The notes beneath the pieces were generated by a model, which saw nothing but the letters and a program-made list of their open reading frames with translations, was not told where the DNA came from and did no database searches. Source: Streptomyces sp. NBC_01723 (lineage in GTDB: Bacteria > Actinomycetota > Actinomycetes > Streptomycetales > Streptomycetaceae). Taken from it: DNA of 64,000 bases. Made by a program: the position numbers and the translations under genes. The stretch is taken from assembly GCF_036246005.1 (NCBI RefSeq), contig NZ_CP109171.1, positions 2,096,001 through 2,160,000 of the forward strand, written 5' to 3'. Shown here in pieces: positions 52,292 through 60,324 of this stretch; positions within the stretch are counted from its first letter, which is position 1; every line of letters starts with the position of its first letter.

Positions 52292-52888
52292 GTGTTCCGT
52301 AGCCGTGCCAAGGATGAGAAGGCCCAGAGCGCCAGCGCGCCGGTGACCGACTCCACTCAGCCCCGTGACCCGCAGGCCCCCAAGGGCAGGCCCACGCCCA
52401 AGCGCAGCGTGGCCCAGTCCCAGCGCCGCAGCGTCGCCAATACGCCGTTGACGCGCAAGGACGCCGCCAAGCGGCAGCGCGAGGATCGGCGGACCGCGAT
52501 GGCACGCCAGCGCGAGGCGCTGGCGAAGGGCGACGAGCGGTACCTGCCGGCCCGCGACAAGGGCCCGGTCCGCAGGTTCGCGCGCGACTTCGTCGACTCG
52601 CGGTTCAACATCGCGGAGTACTTCCTGCCGATGGCCGTGATCATTCTCGTGCTGAGCATGGTCCGCGTCGCCTCGCTGCAGAACGTCGCGCTGCTGCTGT
52701 GGCTGGTCGTGATCGTGCTGATCGTGCTGGACTCGATCGTCACCGGCGTCCGGCTGAAGAAGCGCCTCGCCGAGCGGTTCCCCGACGAGCGCCGCCGCGG
52801 CGCCGTCGCCTACGCCCTGATGCGGTCGCTCCAGATGCGTCGCCTGCGGCTGCCCAAGCCCCAGGTCAAGCGCGGAGAGCGGCCCTGA
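52292..52888 (+). CDS. DUF3043-family membrane protein
   Basis: A 198-residue protein beginning MFRSRAKDEKA from a GTG, the usual start in this family. Residues 1-85 are basic and soluble (RRSVANTPLTRKDAAKRQRE, then DRRTAMARQREALAKGDERY). Two membrane helices follow (YFLPMAVIILVLSMVRVA and ALLLWLVVIVLIVLDSIVTG), then a conserved basic end (GVRLKKRLAERFPDE). Function is unknown. Its stop overlaps the CTG of the methyltransferase gene, so the two are coupled. Confidence 0.88.
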   Translation: MFRSRAKDEKAQSASAPVTDSTQPRDPQAPKGRPTPKRSVAQSQRRSVANTPLTRKDAAKRQREDRRTAMARQREALAKGDERYLPARDKGPVRRFARDFVDSRFNIAEYFLPMAVIILVLSMVRVASLQNVALLLWLVVIVLIVLDSIVTGVRLKKRLAERFPDERRRGAVAYALMRSLQMRRLRLPKPQVKRGERP

Positions 52889-53673
52889 GCACGACGCCTT
52901 TCGCCGGTGACGCGGCCCAGAGCTGGACAGCGAAACTGCCGGGTCTGCGCGACGTCGTACGGCAGGAGATGGTGGCGCGACAGCTGGACGAGCAGATAGC
53001 CGGCCGTTTCGCCGTGGGCAGGCGCCTGCGGGTGCTCGACGTCGGCATGGGCCAGGGCACCCAGGCGCTGCGGCTGGCACGGGCCGGGCACCAGGTGACC
53101 GGCGTGGAGCGGGACGCCACGATGATCGCCGCGGCGCGGGACGCGCTGGCCGGGCAGCCGGAGGGCATCAGGGAGCGGATGCGGATCGTCGAGGGCGACG
53201 GCCGGGACACCGGCGTGCACTTCCTGCCCGGCAGCTTCGACGTGGTGCTCTGCCACGGCGTACTCATGTACGTCGAGGAACCCGATCCACTGCTCGCGGG
53301 GCTGGCCCGGATGCTCGCCCCGGGCGGCCTGCTGTCGCTCCTGGTGCGCAACGGCGACGCGCTCGCCATGCGCCCTGGACTGCACGGCGACTGGGCCGGC
53401 GCGCTGACCGCCTTCGACACCACGCAGTACCGGAACCGCCTCGGCCTCGATGTGCGCGCGGACCGGCTGGCGACACTGACGGCGAAGCTCGCGAGCATCG
53501 GCGCCCCGCTGCACGTCTGGTACGGCGTCCGGGTCTTCACGGACACGGCGACCGACGAGACCGCTCCCCCGGCCGACCTCGAACCCCTGCTGGCCGCCGA
53601 GGAGCGGGCCGGCCGGACGGACCCGTACCGCGGGACAGCGGCGCTGCTGCATCTGTGCGGAGTGCGCGGCTAG
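52885..53673 (+). CDS. SAM-dependent methyltransferase with CTG start
   Basis: A 262-residue class I methyltransferase. Motif I is LRVLDVGMGQGTQALRLARA (about 45-64), with the acidic end VTGVERD, motif II/III EGDGRDTGVHFLPGSFDVVL and SHGVLMYVEEP-like LCHGVLMYVEEPDPLLAGL. No ATG/GTG/TTG exists in frame near the 5' end. CTG at 52885 has GGAGAG 7 nt upstream and forms a 4-bp CTGA overlap with the DUF3043 stop, and it gives the N-terminus LSTTPFAGDAAQSW. The substrate is unknown. Confidence 0.85.
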   Translation: MSTTPFAGDAAQSWTAKLPGLRDVVRQEMVARQLDEQIAGRFAVGRRLRVLDVGMGQGTQALRLARAGHQVTGVERDATMIAAARDALAGQPEGIRERMRIVEGDGRDTGVHFLPGSFDVVLCHGVLMYVEEPDPLLAGLARMLAPGGLLSLLVRNGDALAMRPGLHGDWAGALTAFDTTQYRNRLGLDVRADRLATLTAKLASIGAPLHVWYGVRVFTDTATDETAPPADLEPLLAAEERAGRTDPYRGTAALLHLCGVRG

Positions 53674-53676
53674 GCC

Positions 53677-53893
53677 TGTCCGCAAAGTCCTGCCGTCCGC
53701 CCGGAGGGCGGGCCCCGCGGCGTCCGGTGCGTGCTCTGGGGGTCCCCCCGGCCGGAGGCTGGGGGAATGCCGGGCGCAGCCCCTCGTACTGGGCGTACTC
53801 GGGGCTTCGCCCGGTGCGGCGAGAGTGCGTGCCGGGCGTCGCGGGACTGGGGGCACCTCCCGGCCGGAGGCTGGGGGAAGGACTTTGCGGACA
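53677..53893. mobile_element. MITE-like palindromic element with 15-bp terminal inverted repeats
   Basis: TGTCCGCAAAGTCCT (53677-53691) and AGGACTTTGCGGACA (53879-53893) are perfect inverted repeats 217 bp apart. Inside are two direct copies of a CTGGGGGNNCC.CCCGGCCGGAGG unit (near 53737 and 53845, ending GGCTGGGGGAA) and GC-rich arms (GTGCCGGGCGTCGCGGG, GGGCGTACTCGGGGCTTCGC). There is no coding capacity for a transposase. It fills the gap between the methyltransferase and protease genes. Confidence 0.7.
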
Positions 53894-53969
53894 CGGCCTG
53901 GGGCCTGTCCGGCGCCCGTTCGGGTGTTCACCGGAAGCCGCCGCCGGGGTGCGCGGTGAGACTCGGGGC

Positions 53970-55046
53970 ATGGACGCTTCCCGTACCCGTGTGCCACGTC
54001 GGCTCGGTCCCGTCGCCGCGTGGGCCTGCGCCCTGCTGCTGGTGACCGGCTGTTCCGGATCCGGCCGGGGCTCCGGCGGCGCACGGGAGGGCGACACGGC
54101 GCAGGCCGCCGCGCCGCACGCGGCCAACGACCTCCAGGCCGACTACGAGCGGGTGATCAAGGACGTACTGCCGTCGGTCGTGCAGATCCAGGCGGGCGAC
54201 TCGCTGGGGTCGGGGGTCGTGTACGACGGCAAGGGGCACGTCGTCACCAACGCGCACGTCGTCGGGGACCGCGAGTCCTTCCGGGTGACGACGGCCCGCA
54301 GCGAGGGCGCCCTGGCCGCGCGGCTCGTCTCCTCGTACCCGGAGCAGGACCTGGCGGTCATCAAGCTGGACCGGCTGCCGGACGGGCTGAAGACCGCCCG
54401 TTTCGGTGACTCCGCGAAGGTCGCCGTCGGGCAGATCGTGCTGGCGATGGGTTCGCCGCTCGGCCTGTCCTCCAGCGTGACGCAGGGCATCGTGTCGGCG
54501 ACCGGGCGGACCGTCACGGAGGGCAGCAGCGGGGGCGGCACGGGCGCGACCATCGCCAACATGGTGCAGACGTCCGCGGCCATCAACCCCGGCAACAGCG
54601 GGGGCGCCCTGGTGAACCTGGACGGCCAGGTCATCGGCATCCCGACGCTGGCGGCGACCGACCCGGGCATGGGCGACAGCGCGGCACCGGGCATCGGCTT
54701 CGCGATCCCGGCGTCGATGGTGCGGACGGTCGCCGACCAGATCGTCGAGGACGGCCGGGTCACCGACTCGGGCCGGGCGGCGCTGGGCATCACCGCCCGT
54801 ACGGTCGTCGACGACGACTACCGTCCCGCGGGCGTGGCCGTCGTCGAAGTGAGCGACGGCGGGGCCGCGGACGACGCGGGAATGCGTCCCGGCGACGTCA
54901 TCGTCAGGGTCGGGGACACCGGCATCACCACCATCACCTCCCTGGCCGAGGCCCTGGCCTCGATGGCGCCGGGCGACCGGACGAAGGTGACCTACACCCG
55001 GGACGGCGACGAGCGCACCGCCGAGGTGACGCTGGGCGAGCAGTGA
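53970..55046 (+). CDS. HtrA/DegP-like trypsin-fold serine protease lipoprotein with PDZ domain
   Basis: A 358-residue protease. Signal and lipobox LLLVTGC (Cys28). The triad is in VVTNAHVVGD (His, about 93), QDLAVIKLD (Asp, about 129) and INPGNSGGALVN (Ser, about 213). The PDZ domain is about 265-355 (DDAGMRPGDVIVRVGDTGIT). It would degrade misfolded proteins on the outer face of the membrane. ATG at 53970; ribosome site weak. PspA, about 2 kb away, is also an envelope-stress protein. Confidence 0.93.
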   Translation: MDASRTRVPRRLGPVAAWACALLLVTGCSGSGRGSGGAREGDTAQAAAPHAANDLQADYERVIKDVLPSVVQIQAGDSLGSGVVYDGKGHVVTNAHVVGDRESFRVTTARSEGALAARLVSSYPEQDLAVIKLDRLPDGLKTARFGDSAKVAVGQIVLAMGSPLGLSSSVTQGIVSATGRTVTEGSSGGGTGATIANMVQTSAAINPGNSGGALVNLDGQVIGIPTLAATDPGMGDSAAPGIGFAIPASMVRTVADQIVEDGRVTDSGRAALGITARTVVDDDYRPAGVAVVEVSDGGAADDAGMRPGDVIVRVGDTGITTITSLAEALASMAPGDRTKVTYTRDGDERTAEVTLGEQ

Positions 55047-55080
55047 CGGGGACGCGACCGCCCCCGCCCGCTCCCCGTGC

Positions 55081-55326
55081 CTACGCCTCCGAGGCCTCGG
55101 ACGCCTCGGCGCTCTCGGCACCCTCGGCGTGCAGGCTCATCGGGCCGTAGATCTCGGTGGCGTCCTCGAAGAGCCGCACCTGGTCCGCGCCGCCCTCCTT
55201 GAGCTGCTGCCAGTACTCCCCGATCCAGGACTCGGCGTCCCCTTGCGTGGTGAACTCCTCGGGCTCCACCGCGGGCTGGACCTCCGTCCCGCCGGCCGTC
55301 TCGAACCGCCACGTCCATGCCGCCAT
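55081..55326 (-). CDS. Small conserved hypothetical protein
   Basis: An 81-residue protein: AAWTWRFETAGGTEVQPAVE, then SWIGEYWQQLKEGGADQVRL and an Ala/Glu/Ser tail. The ATG at 55326 has TTGGAGG 6 nt upstream. There are no Cys, signal or membrane segment. It lies convergent to the protease gene. Function is unknown; the pattern is common in Streptomyces. Confidence 0.78.
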   Translation of the reverse strand: MAAWTWRFETAGGTEVQPAVEPEEFTTQGDAESWIGEYWQQLKEGGADQVRLFEDATEIYGPMSLHAEGAESAEASEASEA

Positions 55327-55488
55327 GTACGCCTCCAAGATGTGAGCACATGCAGAGCGGATGCCGGATCTTGGTCCGGCCTCCGACCGCAGCCTATGCG
55401 CTGAGCGGGGTGCGCCGTACAAGGCGGTGCGTGCTCCTTGGGGGCCTCGGGCGCGCACGTCGCCGGGCGACCGGCGAAAATCGGGTGC

Positions 55489-56688
55489 GTGGACGTGACT
55501 CTGCTCGGCACCGGTGCCCCCGCGGGACTCCCCCGCCCCGACTGTCCCTGCGCGGCCTGTGCCGCGGCGCAGGGCGAGCAGGCGCGCGCGGCGACCGCGT
55601 TGCTGGTCGACGGTGCGCTGCTGCTCGACCTGACGCCGGGCGCCGCGTTCGCCGCGGCCCGCGCCGGGCGCTCCCTGACCGGCGTACGGCAGGTGCTGCT
55701 CTCCCATCCGCACGACGGGCCCGCGGTGGAGGTGCCGGCCGGGCTGCCGCAGCCGGGGCGGGTGCCGGACGGGCGGGAGCTGGCGGTGCTGACCGGGCAC
55801 CGGGTGCGGGCGGTGGCACTGGACGCGCCGGGCACGGGTTACGCCGTGACGGGGCCGGACGGCCGGCGGCTCCTCTACGTGCCGCCGGGCGGCGCCCCGG
55901 CCGGTCTGGAGGAGCCGGCGGAGCCGTACGACCTGATCGTCGCGGACGTGGTGGGGCGGCCGGACGCGCTGGCGAAGCTGCGGGCGGTCGGCGCGGCGGG
56001 CCCGACGACGGACGTCGTCGCCGTCCACCTGGACCACGACGTGCCGCCCGGCCCGGAACTGGCGCGGCGGCTCGCGGCGGCCGGGGCGAGGGCCGTGCCC
56101 GACGGCACGACCCTGACGGTGGGCGCCTACGAGGACGTACCCGACGTACCCCGGCGCACCCTCGTGCTGGGCGGCGCCCGGTCGGGCAAGTCGGTGGAGG
56201 CCGAACGCCGCCTGGAGTCCTTCCCGGACGTGCTCTACGTGGCCACCGGCGGCTCCCGGGGCGGCGACACCGAGTGGGCGTCCCGGGTCTGCGCCCACCG
56301 GGAACGGCGCCCGGGTTCGTGGCGCACCGCCGAGACCTGCGACCTGGTGCCGCTGCTGAAGGACGACGGCCCGCCCCTCCTGATCGACTGCCTGTCGCTG
56401 TGGCTGACGGACGCGATGGACGCGGTGGGCGCGTGGGACGACGCGGAGTGGTCCGGCGGGGGTGAACGGGCCCTCGGGGACCGGGTACGGGAGCTGACGG
56501 AGGCGGTCCGCGCCACCCGGCGTACGGTCGTCGCGGTGTCGAACGAGGTGGGCTCGGGCATCGTCCCGGCCACCGCGTCCGGCCGCCGCTACCGGGACGA
56601 ACTCGGGCGGCTGAACGCGGCGTTCGCGAACGAGTGCGAGCAGGTGCTGCTGGTGGTGGCGGGCCAGGCCCTGGTGCTACGCGGCTGA
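55489..56688 (+). CDS. cobU: Metallo-beta-lactamase-like domain fused to CobU (adenosylcobinamide kinase/guanylyltransferase)
   Basis: A 399-residue fusion. Residues 1-215 have a metallo-beta-lactamase-like fold outline: TLLGTGAPAGLPRPDCPCAA (a PhnP-like start with Cys pair) and LLSHPHDGPAVEV, where the metal HxHxDH is degenerate (HPHDG), and VHLDHDVPPG. Residues 222-399 are complete CobU: the P-loop LVLGGARSGKSVEAERRL (about 224), LYVATGGSRGGD (about 246) and VAVSNEVGSGIVPATASGR. CobU phosphorylates adenosylcobinamide and then forms GDP-cobinamide. GTG 55489 was chosen; ribosome site weak. Confidence 0.88.
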   Translation: MDVTLLGTGAPAGLPRPDCPCAACAAAQGEQARAATALLVDGALLLDLTPGAAFAAARAGRSLTGVRQVLLSHPHDGPAVEVPAGLPQPGRVPDGRELAVLTGHRVRAVALDAPGTGYAVTGPDGRRLLYVPPGGAPAGLEEPAEPYDLIVADVVGRPDALAKLRAVGAAGPTTDVVAVHLDHDVPPGPELARRLAAAGARAVPDGTTLTVGAYEDVPDVPRRTLVLGGARSGKSVEAERRLESFPDVLYVATGGSRGGDTEWASRVCAHRERRPGSWRTAETCDLVPLLKDDGPPLLIDCLSLWLTDAMDAVGAWDDAEWSGGGERALGDRVRELTEAVRATRRTVVAVSNEVGSGIVPATASGRRYRDELGRLNAAFANECEQVLLVVAGQALVLRG

Positions 56689-57396
56689 CCCGTCCCGGCG
56701 CGCGACGACCCGGTGCCCCCGGGCGCCGCCGAGCACGGTGCAGCCCTGGGCCACCAACTCGGCGGCCAGGCCGACGGGATGCGCGGGAAGGATCCGGCGC
56801 GGGTCCGCCACCCCGACGAGCAGATGACCACCGGGCCGCAGCACCCGCACCGCCGCCCGCAGTTCGGCCCGTGGGTCGGGCACGCTCTCCAGGTACTGGA
56901 AGAGACTCACGACGTCGTAGCGGGCGCGCAGCCGGGACGCGATGTGCGGGTCAGTCAGCCGCCCCACGAACGCCTCCTCGACCCGCTCCACCGCACGGGC
57001 CCGCAGCACGCGGTGGGTGGCGTCCAGGCCGTCGAACGAGGTGTACGGGAAGTGCGCGCGGGCGGCGTGCGGGAAGTCGGCGTCGCCGGTGCCGACGTCC
57101 AGCCAGCTCTCGGGCTCGGGGCAGTGGCGGAGCATCGCGCGGGCGGCGAGCGCGTGTCTCAGCCGGACCCCGGCCCGGAGCGCAGGGTGCCCGGTCTCCG
57201 CCGGGACCGGCGGGTTCCTGAACCCGAGCCGGCAGTCCGCGCACCTCTCGAGAACGGACCGGCCGGGTTCGCCCTGCCGCGGCTCCTCGCGTCGCGGCCG
57301 TGCCCGCAGCCGACGCGAGCCGCACCAGGGGCAGTCCGCGCGGTAGGGCCCGTAGCGGGGGACGGGAGGCACCGAGGGGGCGGGGGGTGCGGACAT
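56677..57396 (-). CDS. Zinc-ribbon SAM-dependent methyltransferase
   Basis: A 239-residue protein. An N-terminal Cys4 ribbon (CPWCGSRR, about 22; RCADCRLGFRNPP, about 51) is followed by a class I methyltransferase: SWLDVGTGDADFPHAARAHF (about 96-115), SFDGLDAT and YDVVSLFQYLESVPDPRAEL. RVLRPGGHLLVGVADPRRIL is the typical post-motif strand. It overlaps cobU tail to tail by 12 bp. Such ribbons are common in methyltransferases acting on sugars or peptidoglycan-type lipids; the substrate here is unknown. Confidence 0.85.
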   Translation of the reverse strand: MSAPPAPSVPPVPRYGPYRADCPWCGSRRLRARPRREEPRQGEPGRSVLERCADCRLGFRNPPVPAETGHPALRAGVRLRHALAARAMLRHCPEPESWLDVGTGDADFPHAARAHFPYTSFDGLDATHRVLRARAVERVEEAFVGRLTDPHIASRLRARYDVVSLFQYLESVPDPRAELRAAVRVLRPGGHLLVGVADPRRILPAHPVGLAAELVAQGCTVLGGARGHRVVARRDGSAA

Positions 57397-57539
57397 GGGC
57401 GGCTCCCGAGACGAGTACGAACGACAATCCAGGCAAAACGTTACGTAGGTGATCGCGTTCCGGGGTGCAACGACGCCGCCCGGGCGCGCTGCCCACGGGC
57501 CCTCCTCGGTGTTCGACCGGGGCCGGTACTGTTCGGCGA

Positions 57540-58616
57540 ATGAGCTCGCTGAATCTCGACGACTTCACCGACCTGATCGAGCGCCCGGACGGCGGCGTAC
57601 GTCGCGACGCGGAGGCGCGCCGGGAGCGTCAGGTCGTGCCGCCCGGAGCGCTGGGCCGCCTGGACGAACTGGGCGAGTGGCTGGCCGCGGCGCAGTCCGC
57701 CGTGCCGGTGCGGCCCGTCGAACGGCCCCGGGCCGTGCTCTTCGCCGGCGACCACCGGATCGCCGAACTGGGTGTCTCCGCGCGGCCCGCGGGCGGTGCG
57801 GGCGAGTTGGTGCGCGAGGTGCTGGAGGGCGGCCGGCCGGTGTCGGTGCTCGCCCGGCGCCTCGGTGTGCCGGTCCGCGTCGTCGACATGTCGCTGGACT
57901 GCGACCCCGAGACGCTGCCGGCCGAGGTCTCCGGCCACCGGGTGCGGCGCGGCGCGGGGCGCATCGACATCGAGGACGCGCTGACCCCGGAGGAGGCGGA
58001 GGCCGCCTTCCGGGCCGGGATGGCGGTGGCCGACGAGGAGGCCGACTCGGGCACGGACCTGGTGGTGCTCGGCGATGTGAGCGTGGGCGGGACGACGGCG
58101 GCGGGCGTGCTGGTCGCGGCGCTGTGCGGGACCGACGCGTCGGTCGTCACCGGGCGGGGCGGGCTGCCCATCGACGACCTGGCCTGGATGCGGAAGTGCG
58201 CGGCGATCCGGGACGCGTTGCGCCGCGCCCGGCCGGTACTCGGCGACCAGTTGCAGCTTCTCGCCACCGTGGGCGGCGCGGACCTCACCGCCATGACGGG
58301 CTTCCTGCTCCAGGCCGCGGTGCGGAAGATGCCGGTGATCCTGGACGGCGTCGTGTCGGCCGCCTGCGCGCTGGTCGGACAGCGGGTCGCCTTCCGGGCG
58401 CCGGACTGGTGGCTGGCGTCGCACGACAGCGGCGAGCCGGGCCAGGCGAAGGCGCTGGACCGGATGGCCCTGGAGCCGCTGCTGTCCCAGGGTGTGACGG
58501 TGGGTGAGGGCACGGGGGGTCTGCTGGCCCTGCCCCTGGTCCAGGCCGCGGCGGCACTGGCCGCGGAGCTGCCGGAGAAGTCGTCCGCCGACAAGGCCGT
58601 CACCGCCGCCGAGTAG
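57540..58616 (+). CDS. cobT: Nicotinate-nucleotide:dimethylbenzimidazole phosphoribosyltransferase
   Basis: A 358-residue enzyme of the B12 lower-ligand pathway, making alpha-ribazole phosphate. GALGRLDELGEWLAAAQS (about 41) is the N-terminal helix. VLFAGDHRIAELGVSARPAG (about 67-86), VLGDVSVGGTTAAGVLVAAL (about 181) and the catalytic-Glu motif QGVTVGEGTGGLLALPLVQA (about 319-338) are clear. I chose ATG 57540; the longer reading lacks a ribosome site. It lies between the other cob genes of the window but is not in one operon with them. Confidence 0.95.
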   Translation: MSSLNLDDFTDLIERPDGGVRRDAEARRERQVVPPGALGRLDELGEWLAAAQSAVPVRPVERPRAVLFAGDHRIAELGVSARPAGGAGELVREVLEGGRPVSVLARRLGVPVRVVDMSLDCDPETLPAEVSGHRVRRGAGRIDIEDALTPEEAEAAFRAGMAVADEEADSGTDLVVLGDVSVGGTTAAGVLVAALCGTDASVVTGRGGLPIDDLAWMRKCAAIRDALRRARPVLGDQLQLLATVGGADLTAMTGFLLQAAVRKMPVILDGVVSAACALVGQRVAFRAPDWWLASHDSGEPGQAKALDRMALEPLLSQGVTVGEGTGGLLALPLVQAAAALAAELPEKSSADKAVTAAE

Positions 58617-58703
58617 TCCGCACCGGGCGCGGGTGCGGGGCCTGGGGTGGGTGCGGGCCGGGGGTGGACGCTGCCGGGTCGGTCCGCACAGGCGCCGCGG
58701 GCG

Positions 58704-59447
58704 TCAGCGCTCAGGGTCCGGGCGGCCCCCGATCCAGTCCTGGAGGGCGCGGCGTGGGCCGGACCAGCGGCGGTCGTGGTGGTAGGCCCGCAAGCGGGCG
58801 CGAGCGCGGGCGCGGGGGCGGCCGGCGTAGAAGCGGCGGGCCCAGAGCGAGCCGGGCCGGGCCAGCCGGACCGCGCCGATCAGCGCGATCAAAGGCACGA
58901 TCACACCGAAGATCGCGAGCCGCGCCTTCCCCTTGGCCAGGGCGAGCAGCGAGAACAGGAAGTTCCCCGCGACGGTCGTGATGACGCTCGCCCGGTCCTG
59001 CAACTCGTCCTGGTCCACCCCGTCGACCCCGAACGGCGTGAACCCGGCGAGGACCAGCCCCACCAGAGCCGCCGTGACCACCACGACCTCCACGCTCTGG
59101 CGCCCCGCCTCGGTCCAGTACACGTCGTCGAGGTGCAGGATCAGCGCGAACTCGTCCAGGACCAGCCCCGCCCCGAGGCCGAAGACCACGGCCGCGACGG
59201 CGGACCCGAACCCGTGCCGTCCCCCCGCCACCGCCCCGAACCCCCCGAGGACGGTCAGCAGGACCCCGGGCACCACGTGGTGGATGTGCACCCCGCCGGC
59301 CTGGACATTCCCGAACGGCCCCTTCCCCGCCCGGATCAGACGCGTGACGACCCGGGTGATCACGAACGTCAGCACGAAGGACCCCAGGGCGAGCAGCAGT
59401 GGCAGCTTTCCGGGCTCCACGATGTTCCGCTGCCACCAATCTCCCAT
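58704..59447 (-). CDS. Integral membrane protein, leaderless
   Basis: A 247-residue protein with about six hydrophobic segments and an Arg-rich cytoplasmic tail (RPRARARARLRAYHHDRRW). The loop GGVHIHHVVPGVLLTVLGGF (about 51-70) has three histidines, and DEFALILHLDDVYWTEAGRQ (about 100-119) is acidic/His-rich, so it may bind a metal. TAAAGT-like TAAAGT (59459-59454 on the minus strand) lies 6 nt before the ATG: a leaderless promoter. Function is unknown. Confidence 0.75.
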   Translation of the reverse strand: MGDWWQRNIVEPGKLPLLLALGSFVLTFVITRVVTRLIRAGKGPFGNVQAGGVHIHHVVPGVLLTVLGGFGAVAGGRHGFGSAVAAVVFGLGAGLVLDEFALILHLDDVYWTEAGRQSVEVVVVTAALVGLVLAGFTPFGVDGVDQDELQDRASVITTVAGNFLFSLLALAKGKARLAIFGVIVPLIALIGAVRLARPGSLWARRFYAGRPRARARARLRAYHHDRRWSGPRRALQDWIGGRPDPER

Positions 59448-59453
59448 ATGCGC

Positions 59454-59459
59454 ACTTTA
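59454..59459 (-). promoter_or_regulatory. -10 element for the leaderless membrane-protein gene
   Basis: TAAAGT on the minus strand, then 6 nt (GCGCAT), then ATG at 59447. It shares the 63-bp divergent region with the cobS -10 at 59499-59504. Confidence 0.6.
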
Positions 59460-59498
59460 TCCCCGCCCCTCGTCAACGCCCTGCCAACCGCCTCCGGG

Positions 59499-59504
59499 TA
59501 CTCT
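59499..59504 (+). promoter_or_regulatory. -10 element for leaderless cobS
   Basis: TACTCT, then 6 nt (GCGCCG), then GTG at 59511. No ribosome site is present. No cobalamin riboswitch core is visible in the short gap. Confidence 0.6.
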
Positions 59505-59510
59505 GCGCCG

Positions 59511-60293
59511 GTGTCCAGGACCCCCTCCCCCGACGGCCTCCGCTTCGCCTTCGGCACCCTCACCGTGTTCCCGGTCAAGGTGACCCGCTGGGACAGGGAG
59601 GCGGCACGCGCCGGCATGCTGTGCGCGCCACTGGCCGGGCTGGCCGTCGGTGCCGCGGCCGCCGGGACCGGGCTCCTGCTGCTGTTCCTGGGCGCCGGCA
59701 GCCTCCTCGCCGCCGTGGCCACCGCCGCCGTTCCCGCCGTCCTCACGCGGGGACTGCACCTGGACGGCCTGGCCGACACCGCGGACGGACTGGGCAGCGG
59801 CAAGCCCGCCGAGGACGCCCTGCGGATCATGAAGCAGTCGGACATCGGGCCGTTCGGCGTACTCGCCCTGCTGTTCACGCTCCTCGCCCAGGTCGCCGCG
59901 CTGGCGCAGGCCTACGACGGCTCCTGGGCCCGGGGCGCGCTCGCCGCCGTGGTCTCGGCGACCGCCGCCCGGCTGGCGCTCACGCTGGCCGCCCGCGCGG
60001 GCGTGCCCGCCGCCCGCCCGGAGGGACTGGGCGCCGCGGTCGCGGGGGTGGTCCCGACCGCCGCGGCGCTGGGTGCGGCCGCCGCCGTCACCCTGGCGGC
60101 CGCGGGCGCGGGCGCGCTCCTGGGGCCGAACGACGTCGTACGCACGGCCCTCGCCGTACTGTGCGCCGCGGCCGCGGCCGAACTGCTCCTGCGGCACTGC
60201 GTCCGCCGTTTCGGCGGCGTCACGGGCGACGTCTTCGGCGGCGTCGCGGAGACGGCGGCCACCACGGCACTGGTGGTCTCGGTCCTCGGCTGA
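59511..60293 (+). CDS. cobS: Adenosylcobinamide-GDP ribazoletransferase
   Basis: A 260-residue membrane enzyme that joins adenosylcobinamide-GDP with alpha-ribazole in the last steps of B12 synthesis. The start RFAFGTLTVFPVKVTRWD (about 10-27) and the metal/substrate motif LTRGLHLDGLADTADGLGSG (about 81-100), then FGGVTGDVFGGVAETAATTA at the C-terminus, are diagnostic. About six membrane segments. Together with cobU and cobT it completes the nucleotide-loop set. Leaderless GTG. Confidence 0.94.
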   Translation: MSRTPSPDGLRFAFGTLTVFPVKVTRWDREAARAGMLCAPLAGLAVGAAAAGTGLLLLFLGAGSLLAAVATAAVPAVLTRGLHLDGLADTADGLGSGKPAEDALRIMKQSDIGPFGVLALLFTLLAQVAALAQAYDGSWARGALAAVVSATAARLALTLAARAGVPAARPEGLGAAVAGVVPTAAALGAAAAVTLAAAGAGALLGPNDVVRTALAVLCAAAAAELLLRHCVRRFGGVTGDVFGGVAETAATTALVVSVLG

Positions 60294-60324
60294 TCCGGGA
60301 GCAGGAGCCGAGCGGGCACCGGCC

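Noticed and set aside
53674..53969. Coding frames crossing the gap between methyltransferase and protease
   Set aside because: They are repeats with palindromes read through, not proteins. The gap is the MITE-like element plus a short promoter region.
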